This document shows positions 21,499 to 32,252 of a stretch of 64,000 bases of DNA, one piece after another. The position numbers were made by a program, and so were the translations under genes. The notes beneath the pieces are model-generated. The model searched no databases and had not been told where the DNA came from. It saw only the letters and a program-made list of their open reading frames with translations. This DNA comes from Polynucleobacter sp. AP-Latsch-80-C2 (lineage in GTDB: Bacteria > Pseudomonadota > Gammaproteobacteria > Burkholderiales > Burkholderiaceae): NCBI RefSeq assembly GCF_018882185.1, contig NZ_JACVOY010000006.1:1-64000 (forward strand), written 5' to 3'. How positions within the stretch are numbered: the first letter of the stretch is position 1; each line of letters begins with the position of its first letter.

Positions 21499-23430
21499 TT
21501 AGGAGAATTTCAGTTTTTCGCCTAACTCGCGATATCTAGCCCGATCCTGGTCATTTGCCGTATTTCCAGCAATTTTCTGGGCAATGTCCGTCATTTCTTG
21601 TTTTAGGTGAGTCAATTCCAATTTTTTAAAGGCACCATCCAAATCAGCAGCGGCGCCATCAAGATCTAAATCTGAGTCCATCACTCGTTTTCTCAGCATT
21701 TCATAGAGCGGCGCCAACTCACTTCGAGAGAGTTGTTCCTGAAACATGGCAAAGGAGCCTGCACCTACAACACCAGGCTTACCATCTGCACCAGGAACTA
21801 ATTCTACCTGATCGCATTGCACCAATAAATCCCTCATTAAATCGAGTGCTTTGCTTGAGCGTTGTTCAGCTGCCTTCAGTGCCAATGCACGTTTATTAGC
21901 ATCGAGCGCTTTACCCAAATGCGGAAACTGAATCAATACCCGTAACATCTGTTCCGCCAAATCCGTAGGCGCTTTAGGCGGATCAATATTTTGTGTAGCA
22001 ACACGCTTAGCTGAACCTTTCGATGCTTGCCAAGGTGCGCCTTGTCGATTGTTTGCATTTGGAAAATTATTTTGAGTACGTGTTTGCGTAGGCTGCTGCA
22101 CTGGAGCAGGAGCCACCGATAAACCACAGAACGCTTCTAACTCTGCAGGAGTGGTATTGGTACGAATCGCTAATTCACGCAAAATTTGAGTACGCAGCGC
22201 AATCGGTGGCATCGAGAGCAATAAAGGCTTGGCAGCGTGGTGTGTATGTGCCCTACCCTCTGGGGTAGTAAGCTCATGCCCTTCGCTCACAATCTTAAAG
22301 AAGAAGCTAGAGATTGACATAGCCTCTTTGATGACTTTTTCAAATGCCGGTGCACCATAGGCACGTACATAGCTATCGGGATCATGCTCAGTTGGCAAGA
22401 ATAAGAAACGAATTTCTTTATCGTCAGACATGAGTGGTAAACATGCTTCTAATGCACGTTGCGCTGCGCGTTGTCCGGCAGAGTCGCCATCAAAGGAAAA
22501 CACGACCTTGTCTGTTTGACGCATCAGCATGCGCACGTGGTTTGCAGTACATGCCGTTCCCAGTGTTGCTACCGCATTCGGAAACCCAAGCTGTGCCAGA
22601 GCGACCACATCCATATAACCTTCGCACACTAAGACATACTCTTGCGCACGGATCGCTTGCCTTGCTTCAAACAAACCATAAAGCGTATTGCCTTTTGAAA
22701 ACAAAGGCGTCTCTGGAGAATTTAAATACTTAGGCTCCCCCTGATCCAGGATGCGTCCACCAAAGCCAATCGTTTGCCCCTTTGGATTGCGAATGGGAAA
22801 CATCACGCGATCACGAAAACGATCGTAACGCTTTACTGGCTGATTGTTATCTGTTTGCTCACCTTGAATTAACAGACCGCCCTCGAGCAAAGTCTTAGTA
22901 ACTTCATCATTCGCGTAAGTGCCAAAGACTGCTTCTAATCCTTGCCAACCATCTGGGGCGTAGCCCAGCGCATAACGCTTAGCAATCTCTCCAGTTAAAC
23001 CCCTGCCCTTGAGATAGTCGACCGCGTGAGGGTTACCTTTTAACTGTTGGCGATACCAATCGGCCGCCGAACTCATCACCTCGCTCAAGGCCATCGCCTG
23101 CTGTTTTCTTGCTACATCATTAGCAGTACGTTCTTCGCGTGGCACATCCAAACCAGCGGAACGTGCGAGATCCTCAATAGCATCCACATAACCCAAGCCG
23201 GAATACTCCATGAGAAAACTGATCGCTGAACCATGTGCCCCGCATCCAAAGCAGTGATAAAACTGCTTCGTTGGTGAAACAGAAAATGAGGGTGACTTTT
23301 CAGAATGAAACGGGCACAAACCTTGAAAGTTCGCACCCGCTTTTTTCAGTTTTACGTGTTGCCCAACCACATCAACGATGTCAACCCGATTCAAGAGATC
23401 GGCAATGAAAGATTGGGGAATGAGCGCCAT
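21499..23430 (-). CDS. dnaG: DNA primase
   Basis: 643 aa. Zinc-binding domain with Cys39, His42, Cys60 and Cys63 (CPFH...CFGCG). The catalytic TOPRIM domain at ~250-350 has EGYMDVVAL and SFDGDSAGQRAA with the metal-binding acidic residues. The C-terminal ~150 residues form the DnaB-binding helical domain, joined by a Gln/Asn/Pro-rich linker at ~435-465. It makes RNA primers at the replication fork. Lies 37 bp after yqeY in the same direction, in the macromolecular synthesis operon. Confidence 0.97.
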   Translation of the reverse strand: MALIPQSFIADLLNRVDIVDVVGQHVKLKKAGANFQGLCPFHSEKSPSFSVSPTKQFYHCFGCGAHGSAISFLMEYSGLGYVDAIEDLARSAGLDVPREERTANDVARKQQAMALSEVMSSAADWYRQQLKGNPHAVDYLKGRGLTGEIAKRYALGYAPDGWQGLEAVFGTYANDEVTKTLLEGGLLIQGEQTDNNQPVKRYDRFRDRVMFPIRNPKGQTIGFGGRILDQGEPKYLNSPETPLFSKGNTLYGLFEARQAIRAQEYVLVCEGYMDVVALAQLGFPNAVATLGTACTANHVRMLMRQTDKVVFSFDGDSAGQRAAQRALEACLPLMSDDKEIRFLFLPTEHDPDSYVRAYGAPAFEKVIKEAMSISSFFFKIVSEGHELTTPEGRAHTHHAAKPLLLSMPPIALRTQILRELAIRTNTTPAELEAFCGLSVAPAPVQQPTQTRTQNNFPNANNRQGAPWQASKGSAKRVATQNIDPPKAPTDLAEQMLRVLIQFPHLGKALDANKRALALKAAEQRSSKALDLMRDLLVQCDQVELVPGADGKPGVVGAGSFAMFQEQLSRSELAPLYEMLRKRVMDSDLDLDGAAADLDGAFKKLELTHLKQEMTDIAQKIAGNTANDQDRARYRELGEKLKFS

Positions 23431-23467
23431 GTAGCTAGTATGAAACGAATTCGCTTAATGAATTGGT

Positions 23468-23914
23468 TTACTTAGCGAGCGCAGCTTTAACTAAACCTGA
23501 AACCTTGCCCATATCAGCTTTGCCAGCCAGTTGGGCTTTCAGCGCACCAATGACTTTACCCATATCTTGAGGCCCTGCAGCTCCCGTTGAAGCTACTGCT
23601 GCAGCGACTGCCGCCTCGACTTCCGCATCAGATAACTGCGCTGGCAAGTAGGCTTGCAAAATTGTCATCTCACCAACTTCGATTGCTACCAAATCATCAC
23701 GGCCTGCTTTTTCAAACTGGGAGATGGAATCTTTACGTTGCTTAATCATTTTTTCAACGGTAGCAATGACGCCCGCATCATCAACCACGATGCGCTCATC
23801 GACTTCACGCTGCTTAATAGCGGCCAATAAAAGGCGGATCGCGCCCAAGCGTGCAGTTTCTTTTGCGCGCATTGCGGATTTCATATCTTCAGTGATTTGA
23901 TCTTTTAAAGTCAT
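23468..23914 (-). CDS. yqeY: GatB/YqeY domain protein
   Basis: 148 aa, the full length of the YqeY family: LKDQITEDMKSAMRAKETARLGAIRLLLAAIKQREVDER at the start and MGKVIGALKAQLAGKADMGKVSGLVKAAL at the end. The domain is the tRNA-binding tail of the amidotransferase subunit GatB; the stand-alone protein's role is unclear. Placement between rpsU and dnaG is typical of betaproteobacteria. Confidence 0.92.
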   Translation of the reverse strand: MTLKDQITEDMKSAMRAKETARLGAIRLLLAAIKQREVDERIVVDDAGVIATVEKMIKQRKDSISQFEKAGRDDLVAIEVGEMTILQAYLPAQLSDAEVEAAVAAAVASTGAAGPQDMGKVIGALKAQLAGKADMGKVSGLVKAALAK

Positions 23915-23961
23915 GACTAAGTTCCTGATGGATTTAATATTGAATGATTACTAGCGATTAA

Positions 23962-23999
23962 AAAGCAAAAACCCGCTGCGTCTCACCGTCAGCGGGTTT
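23962..23999 (-). terminator. Hairpin after rpsU
   Basis: AAACCCGCTG (23969-23978) and CAGCGGGTTT (23990-23999) form a perfect 10-bp stem followed by a T-rich tract on the minus strand. It sits between rpsU and yqeY, so it should reduce readthrough and let rpsU be expressed above dnaG and rpoD. Confidence 0.8.
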
Positions 24000-24034
24000 C
24001 AAAGCTTCTCGGTGAAGAGAGCTTTTAAATTCTA

Positions 24035-24247
24035 TTAGTAAAGCTTCTTAGGCAACATTTGGCTGCGAATACGCTTGTAATGGCGTTTTGCAGCAGCGGC
24101 CTTCTTACGCTTACGTTCAGCTGTTGGCTTCTCGTAGAACTCGCGAGCACGCAAGTCGGTTAAAAGACCATTTTTTTCAATGGTGCGCTTGAAACGGCGT
24201 AATGCCACTTCAAATGGTTCGTTTTCGCGGAGGCGGACTGTAGTCAT
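24035..24247 (-). CDS. rpsU: Ribosomal protein bS21
   Basis: 70 aa, standard length: [29 protein letters not shown], then a Lys/Arg-rich C-terminus. Small-subunit protein placed near the anti-Shine-Dalgarno end of 16S rRNA and needed for initiation on natural mRNAs. First gene of the macromolecular synthesis operon, divergent from tsaD with 77 bp between. Confidence 0.97.
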   Translation of the reverse strand: MTTVRLRENEPFEVALRRFKRTIEKNGLLTDLRAREFYEKPTAERKRKKAAAAKRHYKRIRSQMLPKKLY

Positions 24248-24324
24248 GCTTGTTTAACTCGTATATGCTCGATAAATATCGAAAAATTAACTGAATTGCG
24301 ATTCTAGCACGACCAAGCGAAAAA

Positions 24325-25410
24325 ATGATTGTTTTAGGAATAGAAACTTCTTGTGACGAGACCGGGGTGGCTTTATACAACACCAAACCCTGGGAAGAGG
24401 GCAAACCTGCGTTTTTAGGCATTCTAGGGCAAGGTTTGCATTCTCAAATCGCCATGCACCGGGATTATGGGGGCGTTGTTCCCGAACTCGCCTCCCGCGA
24501 CCATATACGCCGGGTTTTACCCCTGTTAGATCAAACCATGGCCCAATCTGGCCTGAAAATGGCCGATATTGAAGCGGTGGCCTTCACCCAGGGGCCTGGC
24601 TTGGCTGGCGCCCTCCTCGTGGGTAGCGCTTTTGCCAAAGCCCTCGCTCAAAGCCTCAATCTCCCCTCAATTGGGGTGCATCATCTAGAAGGACACCTTC
24701 TTTCCCCTCTTTTGGGAGAGTCAGCCCCAGAATTTCCTTTTGTTGCCCTGTTGGTATCAGGTGGCCATACCCAGCTTATGAAAGTCTCTGGCATTGGTCA
24801 ATACGAACTTCTAGGTGAAACCTTAGATGATGCCGCTGGTGAAGCATTCGATAAAACTGCCAAGCTGCTAGGTTTAGATTATCCCGGTGGTGCGGCCATC
24901 TCGAAGTTGGCTGAAAAAGGTCATCCAGGTATCTTTGACTTACCTAAACCCATGCTGCACTCAGGCGATTTAGATTTTTCTTTTTCAGGATTGAAGACTG
25001 CTGTACTCAATCAAGCAAAAAAATATGCTGCGAAAAATAATGTCGCGGTCGATGCAATCTATCCAGAGACTGAGCAATTTCGTGCTGACCTTGCCAGAAG
25101 TTTTGTTGATTCGATTGTTGCTGTTCTCGTTAGCAAATCTGAAAAATCCCTAAAACAAACAGGATGCAAAGATTTGGTCTTGGCCGGTGGTGTTGGCGCA
25201 AACTTACAGCTGCGGTCTGCATTAAATGCCATGGCGAAGAAAAATGGATTTGCTGTGCATTACCCACCTCTTGAGCTTTGCACCGATAACGGCGTGATGA
25301 TTGCATTTGCAGGCGCATTGCGCATGCTCACAAAAAACAATGGCTCCACAACATCGGGAGCCTTTGATATCAAACCCCGCTGGGATTTGGCGAGTAATAA
25401 CCTTAAATAA
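24325..25410 (+). CDS. tsaD: tRNA threonylcarbamoyladenosine synthase subunit TsaD
   Basis: 361 aa. ASKHA fold with [13 protein letters not shown] at the start, metal-binding [12 protein letters not shown] at ~112 and LVSGGHTQL, plus [10 protein letters not shown] near the end. With TsaB, TsaC and TsaE it transfers the threonylcarbamoyl group to A37 of tRNAs reading ANN codons. Its divergent position from rpsU is a classic arrangement (gcp-rpsU). Confidence 0.97.
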   Translation: MIVLGIETSCDETGVALYNTKPWEEGKPAFLGILGQGLHSQIAMHRDYGGVVPELASRDHIRRVLPLLDQTMAQSGLKMADIEAVAFTQGPGLAGALLVGSAFAKALAQSLNLPSIGVHHLEGHLLSPLLGESAPEFPFVALLVSGGHTQLMKVSGIGQYELLGETLDDAAGEAFDKTAKLLGLDYPGGAAISKLAEKGHPGIFDLPKPMLHSGDLDFSFSGLKTAVLNQAKKYAAKNNVAVDAIYPETEQFRADLARSFVDSIVAVLVSKSEKSLKQTGCKDLVLAGGVGANLQLRSALNAMAKKNGFAVHYPPLELCTDNGVMIAFAGALRMLTKNNGSTTSGAFDIKPRWDLASNNLK

Positions 25411-25412
25411 GA

Positions 25413-26240
25413 TTACTTAGCGAAGCTAATTCTGGCAAAGGCGCTGTGGTTGTGAATAGATTCAAAGTTCTCAGCCTCAACCACAAAGGAGCGAATACGT
25501 TGATCACTCTTTAAACGTCCAGCCACATCGCGCACTAAGTCTTCTACAAACTTTGGATTACTGTAAGAACGCTCAGTAACCCACTTCTCATCAGGACGCT
25601 TGAGTAAGCCCCACAACTCACTAGAAGCTTCGCTCTCAGCAGCAGTAATCAAATCCTCTACTGTCATTTTGGTTTGCGAATCCAGTACCACTGTCATCGT
25701 GACATGAGAGCGTTGATTGTGCGCACCAAATTCTGAGATCTCTTTTGAGCAAGGGCACAAACTCATCACAGGCACTTGAGCGCGCAAGCCTAACTCAACA
25801 TCCCCTGCACCAGTGGCATTTTGCTTAGCCGTCGCCATCCAAGTGACTTCGTAATCCATCAAGCTTTCTACACCAGACACTGGCGCTGCTTTTTTGACAA
25901 AGTGGGTGTAAGTAAATTGAATATGACCTTCTTTAGCATCGAGCAAAGGCAACATTTCATTGACCATAGCAACTACTGTTGTGCTGTCTACTGGCTCATC
26001 TTGTTTTTGCAATAGCGCCATGAAACGGGACATGTGCGTACCTTTGACATGCGCAGGCAAAGCGACATCCATTTCAAACTGACCTACTGAAGGAAAATTA
26101 CCCGTCTTGCTACGAATCGTTAAAGGATGACGCACACCCCGAATACCAACCTGCTCAATCGGCAAGGCACGCTCATCCACATTGGATTGCACATCCGGCA
26201 TGGCGCTGGCTTTCAGGAAGGCGGGATTCATATCATTCAT
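25413..26240 (-). CDS. folE2: GTP cyclohydrolase I type B
   Basis: 275 aa from the ATG at 26240; a TTG six codons earlier is less likely. FolE2 motifs are present: [17 protein letters not shown] with the catalytic Cys, and GAHNQRSHV. It converts GTP to dihydroneopterin triphosphate, the first step of folate synthesis, and type B enzymes use metals other than zinc. It begins 26 bp after dxs and is convergent with tsaD, two bases apart. Confidence 0.95.
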   Translation of the reverse strand: MNDMNPAFLKASAMPDVQSNVDERALPIEQVGIRGVRHPLTIRSKTGNFPSVGQFEMDVALPAHVKGTHMSRFMALLQKQDEPVDSTTVVAMVNEMLPLLDAKEGHIQFTYTHFVKKAAPVSGVESLMDYEVTWMATAKQNATGAGDVELGLRAQVPVMSLCPCSKEISEFGAHNQRSHVTMTVVLDSQTKMTVEDLITAAESEASSELWGLLKRPDEKWVTERSYSNPKFVEDLVRDVAGRLKSDQRIRSFVVEAENFESIHNHSAFARISFAK

Positions 26241-26265
26241 AACGCTATTTTCAAGCAAAACGGGC

Positions 26266-28167
26266 TTATTTGCCTACCAGCGCTGAATTTATTGCCAATA
26301 GGGCTGGAAAACGTTGTTTGATGGAATTGGCGATACCCTCCACATCCAGTCCGCACTTGGTCATGAGCAAGTTGTAATCACCATGTTCAATGAATTCATC
26401 AGGAAGGCCTAATTGCAAGAGGGGTTTATGAATTCCAAGATTGGAGAGCGCCTCTAGACAGGCACTACCTGCACCACCTTGAATGGCGCCATCTTCAATC
26501 GTCACAAAATAATCATGATCTGCTGCCAAGGATTTAATTAAATCAACATCCAAAGGCTTCACAAAACGCATGTTGGCGACAGTGGCATCAATGCCTTCTG
26601 CAACCTCGAGCGCCGTATACAGCAAAGTACCAAAAGCCAAAATTGCGACTCGCTTACCAGCATGCGCATTTGACTTGCGACGAATCTCGCCCTTACCTAA
26701 CGGTAGGGTACGCAATTCTTTAGAAGGTACTGTGCCAACACCCGCGCCCCGTGGGTAGCGCACTGCACTCGGATGTGGCTGATGAAATGCGGTTGTCAAT
26801 AAATCGCGACACTCGGCTTCATCAGCAGGAGTCAGTACCAACATATTAGGGATGCAGCGCAAGAAAGGAATGTCATAAGCGCCTGCATGAGTTGCACCAT
26901 CGGCGCCAACGAGACCTGCGCGATCTAAGGCAAACAGGACTGGCAAATCTTGTAGCGCTACGTCATGAATCAATTGGTCGTAGGCGCGCTGCAAGAAGGT
27001 TGAATAAATCGCCACTACTGGCTTCATACCTTCACAAGCCATGCCAGCAGCAAAAGTGACTGCGTGCTGTTCAGCAATACCGACATCGTAATAACGTTTC
27101 GGGAAATTTTTCTCAAACTCCACTAGACCAGAACCTTCGCGCATTGCTGGGGTAATGCCAACCAATAATGGGTCGGCATGAGCCATATCGCATAACCACT
27201 CGCCAAAGACTTGAGTGAAGGTTTTCTTGGAAGCGGCGGGTTTTTTAACACCCTCTTCAGGATTGAATTTGCTGGGACCGTGATAGAGCACTGGGTCTGC
27301 CTCAGCCAATTCATAGCCCTGACCTTTACGGGTCACCACGTGTAAGAACTGTGGGCCACGGCCTTCTAAGGCCAAACGGCGTACGTTCTGCAACATCGGA
27401 ATGAGGGCATCTAAGTCATGACCATCAATCGGACCGAAGTAATTAAATCCAAACTCCTGAAAAATGGTGGATGGTGAGACCATGCCTTTGGCGTGATCTT
27501 CGAGGCGTTTTGCAAACTCGCGCAAAGGTGGCGCAATCGAGAGAACGCTATCAATCCCTTTTTTAGTAGCTGAATAAATATTGCCGCTGAGCAATCTAGC
27601 AAGATGGCGATTCAATGCACCGACTGCAGGCGAAATTGACATATCGTTGTCATTCAAAATCACCACGAGGGGTAAGTCGTCATAGACCCCTGCGTTATTC
27701 ATTGCCTCAAATGCCATACCACCGGTCATTGCGCTATCGCCAATGACAGCAACGGCTACATGACGCTCACCCTTAGTCTGAAATGCTCGGGCCATACCCA
27801 TCGCCGCAGAGATGCTGGTAGAGGAGTGGCCGGTACCAAAAGCATCAAACTCACTTTCAGCACGATGCGGAAATCCGGAGATGCCTTTGTACTGGCGCAA
27901 GGTACTCATGCGCTCGCGGCGACCCGTCAATATTTTGTGTGGGTAGCTTTGATGACCGACATCCCAGACAATGCGATCTGCAGGGGTATCAAAGACATAG
28001 TGCAAAGCGATCGATAACTCAACCGTACCCAAATTAGAAGAAAGATGGCCGCCGGTTTTAGAAACCGAATCCAAAATAAACTGGCGCAACTCATCCGCTA
28101 GAGGAGGCAGTTCTTCTCTTGTCAGTTTTCTTAAGTCTTGAGGGGCGTTAATGGAATCTAGGGTCAT
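26266..28167 (-). CDS. dxs: 1-deoxy-D-xylulose-5-phosphate synthase
   Basis: 633 aa. Thiamine-diphosphate motif [18 protein letters not shown]...NDNDMS, transketolase-like central domain ([30 protein letters not shown]) and C-terminal domain. Condenses pyruvate and glyceraldehyde-3-phosphate, first and flux-controlling step of the MEP isoprenoid pathway. Follows ispA by 20 bp; order xseB-ispA-dxs-folE2 implies one operon. Confidence 0.97.
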   Translation of the reverse strand: MTLDSINAPQDLRKLTREELPPLADELRQFILDSVSKTGGHLSSNLGTVELSIALHYVFDTPADRIVWDVGHQSYPHKILTGRRERMSTLRQYKGISGFPHRAESEFDAFGTGHSSTSISAAMGMARAFQTKGERHVAVAVIGDSAMTGGMAFEAMNNAGVYDDLPLVVILNDNDMSISPAVGALNRHLARLLSGNIYSATKKGIDSVLSIAPPLREFAKRLEDHAKGMVSPSTIFQEFGFNYFGPIDGHDLDALIPMLQNVRRLALEGRGPQFLHVVTRKGQGYELAEADPVLYHGPSKFNPEEGVKKPAASKKTFTQVFGEWLCDMAHADPLLVGITPAMREGSGLVEFEKNFPKRYYDVGIAEQHAVTFAAGMACEGMKPVVAIYSTFLQRAYDQLIHDVALQDLPVLFALDRAGLVGADGATHAGAYDIPFLRCIPNMLVLTPADEAECRDLLTTAFHQPHPSAVRYPRGAGVGTVPSKELRTLPLGKGEIRRKSNAHAGKRVAILAFGTLLYTALEVAEGIDATVANMRFVKPLDVDLIKSLAADHDYFVTIEDGAIQGGAGSACLEALSNLGIHKPLLQLGLPDEFIEHGDYNLLMTKCGLDVEGIANSIKQRFPALLAINSALVGK

Positions 28168-28187
28168 TGCATCTAATTAGTATTTAC

Positions 28188-29090
28188 TTACTTGCCTCGG
28201 TTCACAACCAAAAAGGCCAAATCTTTTAGGGCTTGAGCCTTGCTGCCAAAACCCTCTAGACTCGCAATAGCAGTTTCTTGCAACTCTTGAGCCGTTTTCT
28301 GTGCATAGTCTAAACCCATCAAGGTCACATAGGTCGGCTTATCGTTGATAGCGTCCTTCCCTGCTGTTTTTCCAAGGGTTTGACTATCAGCCGTAGCATC
28401 TAACACATCATCGACGATCTGAAATGCCAGACCTAGCGCTTGAGAATAATTCTGAAGATTGGCCATTTGCTGAGCATCAAGTTGAGCAGCAATACCACCC
28501 AATTGCACTGCGCAAGACAGAAGTGCACCAGTCTTCATGGCATGCATTTGTTTTAGGCCGGCTAAATCCAGTTTCTTGCCAACACTCTCCAGATCAATTG
28601 CTTGACCGCCTGCCATTCCGCGCGATCCTGATGCAGCGGCAAGTGCGCTGATCATCGCAAGACGCATATCGGCAGCGCACTGTGCCTTTGTCAAGACCTC
28701 AAAGGCGCGTGTTTGCAAAGCATCGCCAACCAAAAGTGCAGTAGCGTCATCGTAGGCTTTATGCACTGTAGGACGGCCACGACGTAAATCATCATCATCC
28801 ATGCAAGGCATGTCATCGTGCACTAATGAGTAAGCATGAATACATTCGATTGCTACTGCTGCCGAATCTAAAGCAATTTGTTTGGCAGCGCTGTCATCAC
28901 CACCCAATTGCCCTGCAGCAAAAACCAGCAGTGGTCGAATACGTTTGCCGCCGCCTTGCGCCGCATAACGCATTGCTTTATGTAAGCGTAGCGGGGTTGT
29001 TTGCGCAGAATCCAATAAGGCATCTAATGCAAGCTCAGTACGCTCAGAGTGGGAAGTAAGCCACTCCTGAAAGAGATCAGCAGAACTCAT
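28188..29090 (-). CDS. ispA: Farnesyl diphosphate synthase (short-chain polyprenyl synthase)
   Basis: 300 aa. First Asp-rich motif in VHDDMPCMDDDDLRRGRPT and second in FQIVDDVLDAT; GGKRIRPLLVFAAG for diphosphate binding. Condenses isopentenyl diphosphate with dimethylallyl and geranyl diphosphate. Start codon overlaps the xseB stop (TAATG). Confidence 0.95.
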   Translation of the reverse strand: MSSADLFQEWLTSHSERTELALDALLDSAQTTPLRLHKAMRYAAQGGGKRIRPLLVFAAGQLGGDDSAAKQIALDSAAVAIECIHAYSLVHDDMPCMDDDDLRRGRPTVHKAYDDATALLVGDALQTRAFEVLTKAQCAADMRLAMISALAAASGSRGMAGGQAIDLESVGKKLDLAGLKQMHAMKTGALLSCAVQLGGIAAQLDAQQMANLQNYSQALGLAFQIVDDVLDATADSQTLGKTAGKDAINDKPTYVTLMGLDYAQKTAQELQETAIASLEGFGSKAQALKDLAFLVVNRGK

Positions 29091-29323
29091 TAAGCCTCAA
29101 ATACTCGAACCTGTTGTTCTACTTGAGCAAGGACAGCTTGGCAATGTTTAAGCAAAGCGGCGCCACGCTGATAGGCCAAAAGTGTCTCTTCCAAAGAAAA
29201 CTTTCCAGACTCCATGTCAGAAATCAACTTCTCAAGCTCTTTAACCGCCTGCTCGTAACGTAAATCAGGGTCGATTTGAACTTCAAGGCCGGGTTTTTGG
29301 CTCTCAGACTTCTTGGCTGGCAT
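29090..29323 (-). CDS. xseB: Exodeoxyribonuclease VII small subunit
   Basis: 77 aa from ATG at 29323 (MPAKKSESQK); upstream in-frame starts would add unmatched residues. Shows the family core YEQAVKELEKLISDMESGKFSLEETLLAYQRGAALLKHCQAVL. Small subunits wrap the large subunit XseA, not in this window, to form the single-strand exonuclease. Translationally coupled to ispA. Confidence 0.93.
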   Translation of the reverse strand: MPAKKSESQKPGLEVQIDPDLRYEQAVKELEKLISDMESGKFSLEETLLAYQRGAALLKHCQAVLAQVEQQVRVFEA

Positions 29324-29390
29324 ATAGGATTTCCTTGATATTTCTCTCATTTTAGCCCTACCCATCCAAGGCAAACGGGGTCCAAATGGG

Positions 29391-29396
29391 TATAAT
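29391..29396 (+). promoter_or_regulatory. Candidate -10 element for the Rieske gene
   Basis: GGGTATAATCC in the divergent gap; no clear -35 at the right distance. The leader up to 29484 has no gene, but shows a small GATCCGTCGATGG repeat. Confidence 0.4.
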
Positions 29397-29483
29397 CCTT
29401 CCCTTCCTGTCCAATATCGATCCGTCGATGGTTGGATTGGTTATTCCGCTTAGCTTCGGCTGACGTTTTCGGGGGTGGGGAGA

Positions 29484-30590
29484 ATGACTAATCTGGCTAC
29501 CGCGCAGCAGCTTGCGCCGTCCAATTTACAACTGCCGGTTTCGGCATATTTTGACGCTGACTTGTATCAGCGAGAAATTGATCTGCTTTTCAAGCAGGGG
29601 CCTGGCTATGTCGGTCACGAACTCATGGTTCCAGAAACTGGGTCTTACCAAACATTGACCTCTGAAAATGAAGGTCGTTTATTGGTTCGCAACCCACAAG
29701 GCGTTGAACTACTGTCCAACGTCTGTCGTCATCGCCAAGCACTGATGCTCAATGGTCGAGGCATCGCAGAAAATATTGTGTGCCCACTGCACCGCTGGAC
29801 TTATGACTTGGGCGGTAACTTATTGGGTGCGCCCCATTTCGAAAATAAGCCTTGTCTGAATTTAGGAAAATCTCCTCTGCAAAACTGGCAAGGACTTTTA
29901 TTTGAAGGTCCACGGGATGTTCGTAGTGATTTAGCCAATCTCGGTGTTGCTGAAGATTTAAAGTTTGATGGTTACATGCTTGACCATGTAGAAGTGCATG
30001 AATGCAATTACAACTGGAAAACCTTCATCGAGGTTTATCTCGAGGACTACCACGTAGTTCCTTTTCATCCGGGTCTTGGTAAATTTGTTTCTTGCGAAGA
30101 TCTGCGCTGGGAGTTTGGTGATTGGCATAGCGTACAAACCGTTGGTATTCATAAGAACTTAGAGACGCCTGGTTCAGCTACTTATCGCAAATGGCATGAA
30201 GCAGTCTTACGTCACCATGAAGGCAAGACTCCAAGACATGGCGCCATCTGGTTAACCTACTATCCGAACGTGATGGTGGAATGGTATCCCGGCGTACTCT
30301 GCATCTCTACGCTGCACCCACTTGGGCCCAATAAAACTCGCAATATCGTGGAGTTTTATTACCCCGAGGAAATTGCCCTATTTGAGCGTGAATTTGTAGA
30401 GGCAGAACGTGCCGCCTATATGGAAACCTGCATAGAAGATGATGAGATTGCAGAGCGTATGGATGCTGGACGCGCTGCATTGCTAGCACGTGGCGTCAAT
30501 GAAGTTGGCCCCTATCAAAGCCCTATGGAAGATGGGATGCAACATTTTCATGAATGGTATCGCCGCGTCATGAACTTTCAGGGCGCATAA
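29484..30590 (+). CDS. Rieske 2Fe-2S oxygenase alpha subunit
   Basis: 368 aa from the ATG at 29484, which has a strong GGGGTGGGGAG site just upstream; a GTG three codons before is possible. Rieske ligands Cys81, His83, Cys100 and His103 (CRH...CPLH). Catalytic-domain iron site: Glu-Asp-Tyr-His at 187-190 with His195 (EDYHVVPFH) and acidic partners later (IEDDEIAER). Such enzymes hydroxylate aromatic or other organic rings, or demethylate, with electrons from a reductase. The ferredoxin-reductase gene at 52186 could serve as partner but is distant. Substrate unknown. Confidence 0.88.
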   Translation: MTNLATAQQLAPSNLQLPVSAYFDADLYQREIDLLFKQGPGYVGHELMVPETGSYQTLTSENEGRLLVRNPQGVELLSNVCRHRQALMLNGRGIAENIVCPLHRWTYDLGGNLLGAPHFENKPCLNLGKSPLQNWQGLLFEGPRDVRSDLANLGVAEDLKFDGYMLDHVEVHECNYNWKTFIEVYLEDYHVVPFHPGLGKFVSCEDLRWEFGDWHSVQTVGIHKNLETPGSATYRKWHEAVLRHHEGKTPRHGAIWLTYYPNVMVEWYPGVLCISTLHPLGPNKTRNIVEFYYPEEIALFEREFVEAERAAYMETCIEDDEIAERMDAGRAALLARGVNEVGPYQSPMEDGMQHFHEWYRRVMNFQGA

Positions 30591-30627
30591 TTAAGGCATT
30601 ACCCAACTCACCTACTTAGGAAGCCTC

Positions 30628-31458
30628 ATGACTCCTCTAATTACCGCAAACCAGTTAGAAGAAATCATCAATAGTGGCGAGAATGTGTTGTTGTGTGATT
30701 GCCGCTTTGACTTAGTCAATCCAAAAGCCGGCAGACAAGCCTACGAAGAGAGCCACATGCTCGGCGCCATATATGTAGATCTAGATCAAGATTTATCTGG
30801 GTCTAAAACCGGTAGCAATGGACGTCATCCACTACCAAGTCCTGAAGCATGGGCACAAACTAAAACACGTCTTGGCATGCATGCCAACACCCTGGTGGTT
30901 GCCTATGACAAGCAAGGCTCAGTGTATGCCAGTCGTTTATGGTGGATGCTCAAAGCTACAGGACACGCCAATGTGCGCGTACTCGATGGCGGCTTAGATG
31001 CCTGGAATGGTCCCATGGGCAGCGTTCCCCGCAAACCAAGCCCTGCGCCCCAACCCCTAGCCCCCATACCTTATTTCGGTCTCGTACTAGTAGATGAAGT
31101 AGTGGGCAATATCTCTTCCAAGAAGAATCTGTTGATTGATGCCCGATCAAATGATCGCTTTCATGGTGAAAATGAAACACTCGATCCTATCGGCGGTCAC
31201 ATCCCTGGTGAAATCAATCACTTCTTCAAAGACAATTTATCAGCTACTACTTTTAAGACGCCGGAGCAACTCTATAAAGAGTTCCTAGAATTACTCGGCT
31301 CTACTAAAGCGTCTGATGTCATTCACTCATGCGGCTCTGGTGTGACTGCTTGCCATAATCTCTTGGCCATGGAAACTGCGGGACTCAAGGGCTCGCGGCT
31401 TTATGCAGGTAGCTGGAGCGAGTGGTGCTCAAACCCTGGCAGACCGATTGAACTGTAA
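30628..31458 (+). CDS. sseA: Thiosulfate/3-mercaptopyruvate sulfurtransferase
   Basis: 276 aa with two rhodanese domains: an inactive N-terminal one (LLCDCRFDL...GAIYVDLDQDL) and a catalytic one with CGSGVTAC, whose first Cys carries the persulfide. CGSGVT is the loop type of 3-mercaptopyruvate sulfurtransferases. Follows the Rieske gene by 37 bp, possibly cotranscribed. Physiological donor and acceptor not determined. Confidence 0.88.
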   Translation: MTPLITANQLEEIINSGENVLLCDCRFDLVNPKAGRQAYEESHMLGAIYVDLDQDLSGSKTGSNGRHPLPSPEAWAQTKTRLGMHANTLVVAYDKQGSVYASRLWWMLKATGHANVRVLDGGLDAWNGPMGSVPRKPSPAPQPLAPIPYFGLVLVDEVVGNISSKKNLLIDARSNDRFHGENETLDPIGGHIPGEINHFFKDNLSATTFKTPEQLYKEFLELLGSTKASDVIHSCGSGVTACHNLLAMETAGLKGSRLYAGSWSEWCSNPGRPIEL

Positions 31459-31473
31459 ATCTATTTTTAGAAT

Positions 31474-32247
31474 TTAGTGCAGCAAAGATAGCAGGATGAC
31501 AAATCCTACGCCGCAGGCAATCAACACCGTTTGACGCAAGGATTCTGCCCAGTGTGGGCGACGGTGCATTTGCGGTATGAGGTCACTCACCGCAATATAA
31601 ATAAAGCTACTAGAAGCAATGACTAAAAGATAGGGCATTGCTGCGTGCGCTCTCTCTAGGAAGAAGTAGGCCAGCACACCACCAACCACCGCCGATAAAC
31701 CACATATAAAGTTGTAGATCAGAGCGCGCGTTCTTGTGAAGCCCGCATTAAGCAAGACGATGAAGTCGCCAATCTCTTGGGGAATCTCATGGGCAATGAT
31801 GGCAATCGCAGTAAATATCCCCACTTGATAGTCAGCCATAAAAGCAGCCGCAATCAAAATGCCATCCACAAAGTTATGAATCCCATCGCCAACTAGAATC
31901 ATCCAACCACTCCGGCCAGCATTCTCGGCATCATGCCCATGGTGATGGTGGTGACCATCTCCCTCGTGGTGGTGATCATGACGTAGTAGCGCAATTTTCT
32001 CGAGCAAGAAAAATCCCAGCAACCCAGCAAGCAAAGTAGCAAATAGTAATTGGGGGCTCGCACCCTCCATACTAAAAGCCTCAGGCAAAGAATGCAGTAG
32101 GGCGGTGGCTAACAAAATACCCACCGACAAACTCACCATGTTGTTCACCATCTTGGCAAGCAATGCCAAGGAACAACTGGCGGCTACCAATACGCTGGCA
32201 GTGCCTGCGAGCGCGGTAACCAAAAGAATGCTTTGTAAAACTGACAT
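31474..32247 (-). CDS. ZIP-family metal transporter
   Basis: 257 aa, about eight membrane helices. A His-rich cytoplasmic loop (HHHEGDGHHHHHGHD, ~95-110) follows helix 3, and helices 4 and 5 carry DGIHNFVDGILIAAAF and AHEIPQEIGDFIVLL, the metal-binding HN..D and HE..E motifs. Expected to import Zn2+ or related divalent ions across the inner membrane. Same direction as, and 5 bp after, the dienelactone hydrolase gene. Confidence 0.9.
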   Translation of the reverse strand: MSVLQSILLVTALAGTASVLVAASCSLALLAKMVNNMVSLSVGILLATALLHSLPEAFSMEGASPQLLFATLLAGLLGFFLLEKIALLRHDHHHEGDGHHHHHGHDAENAGRSGWMILVGDGIHNFVDGILIAAAFMADYQVGIFTAIAIIAHEIPQEIGDFIVLLNAGFTRTRALIYNFICGLSAVVGGVLAYFFLERAHAAMPYLLVIASSSFIYIAVSDLIPQMHRRPHWAESLRQTVLIACGVGFVILLSLLH

Positions 32248-32252
32248 GCGGA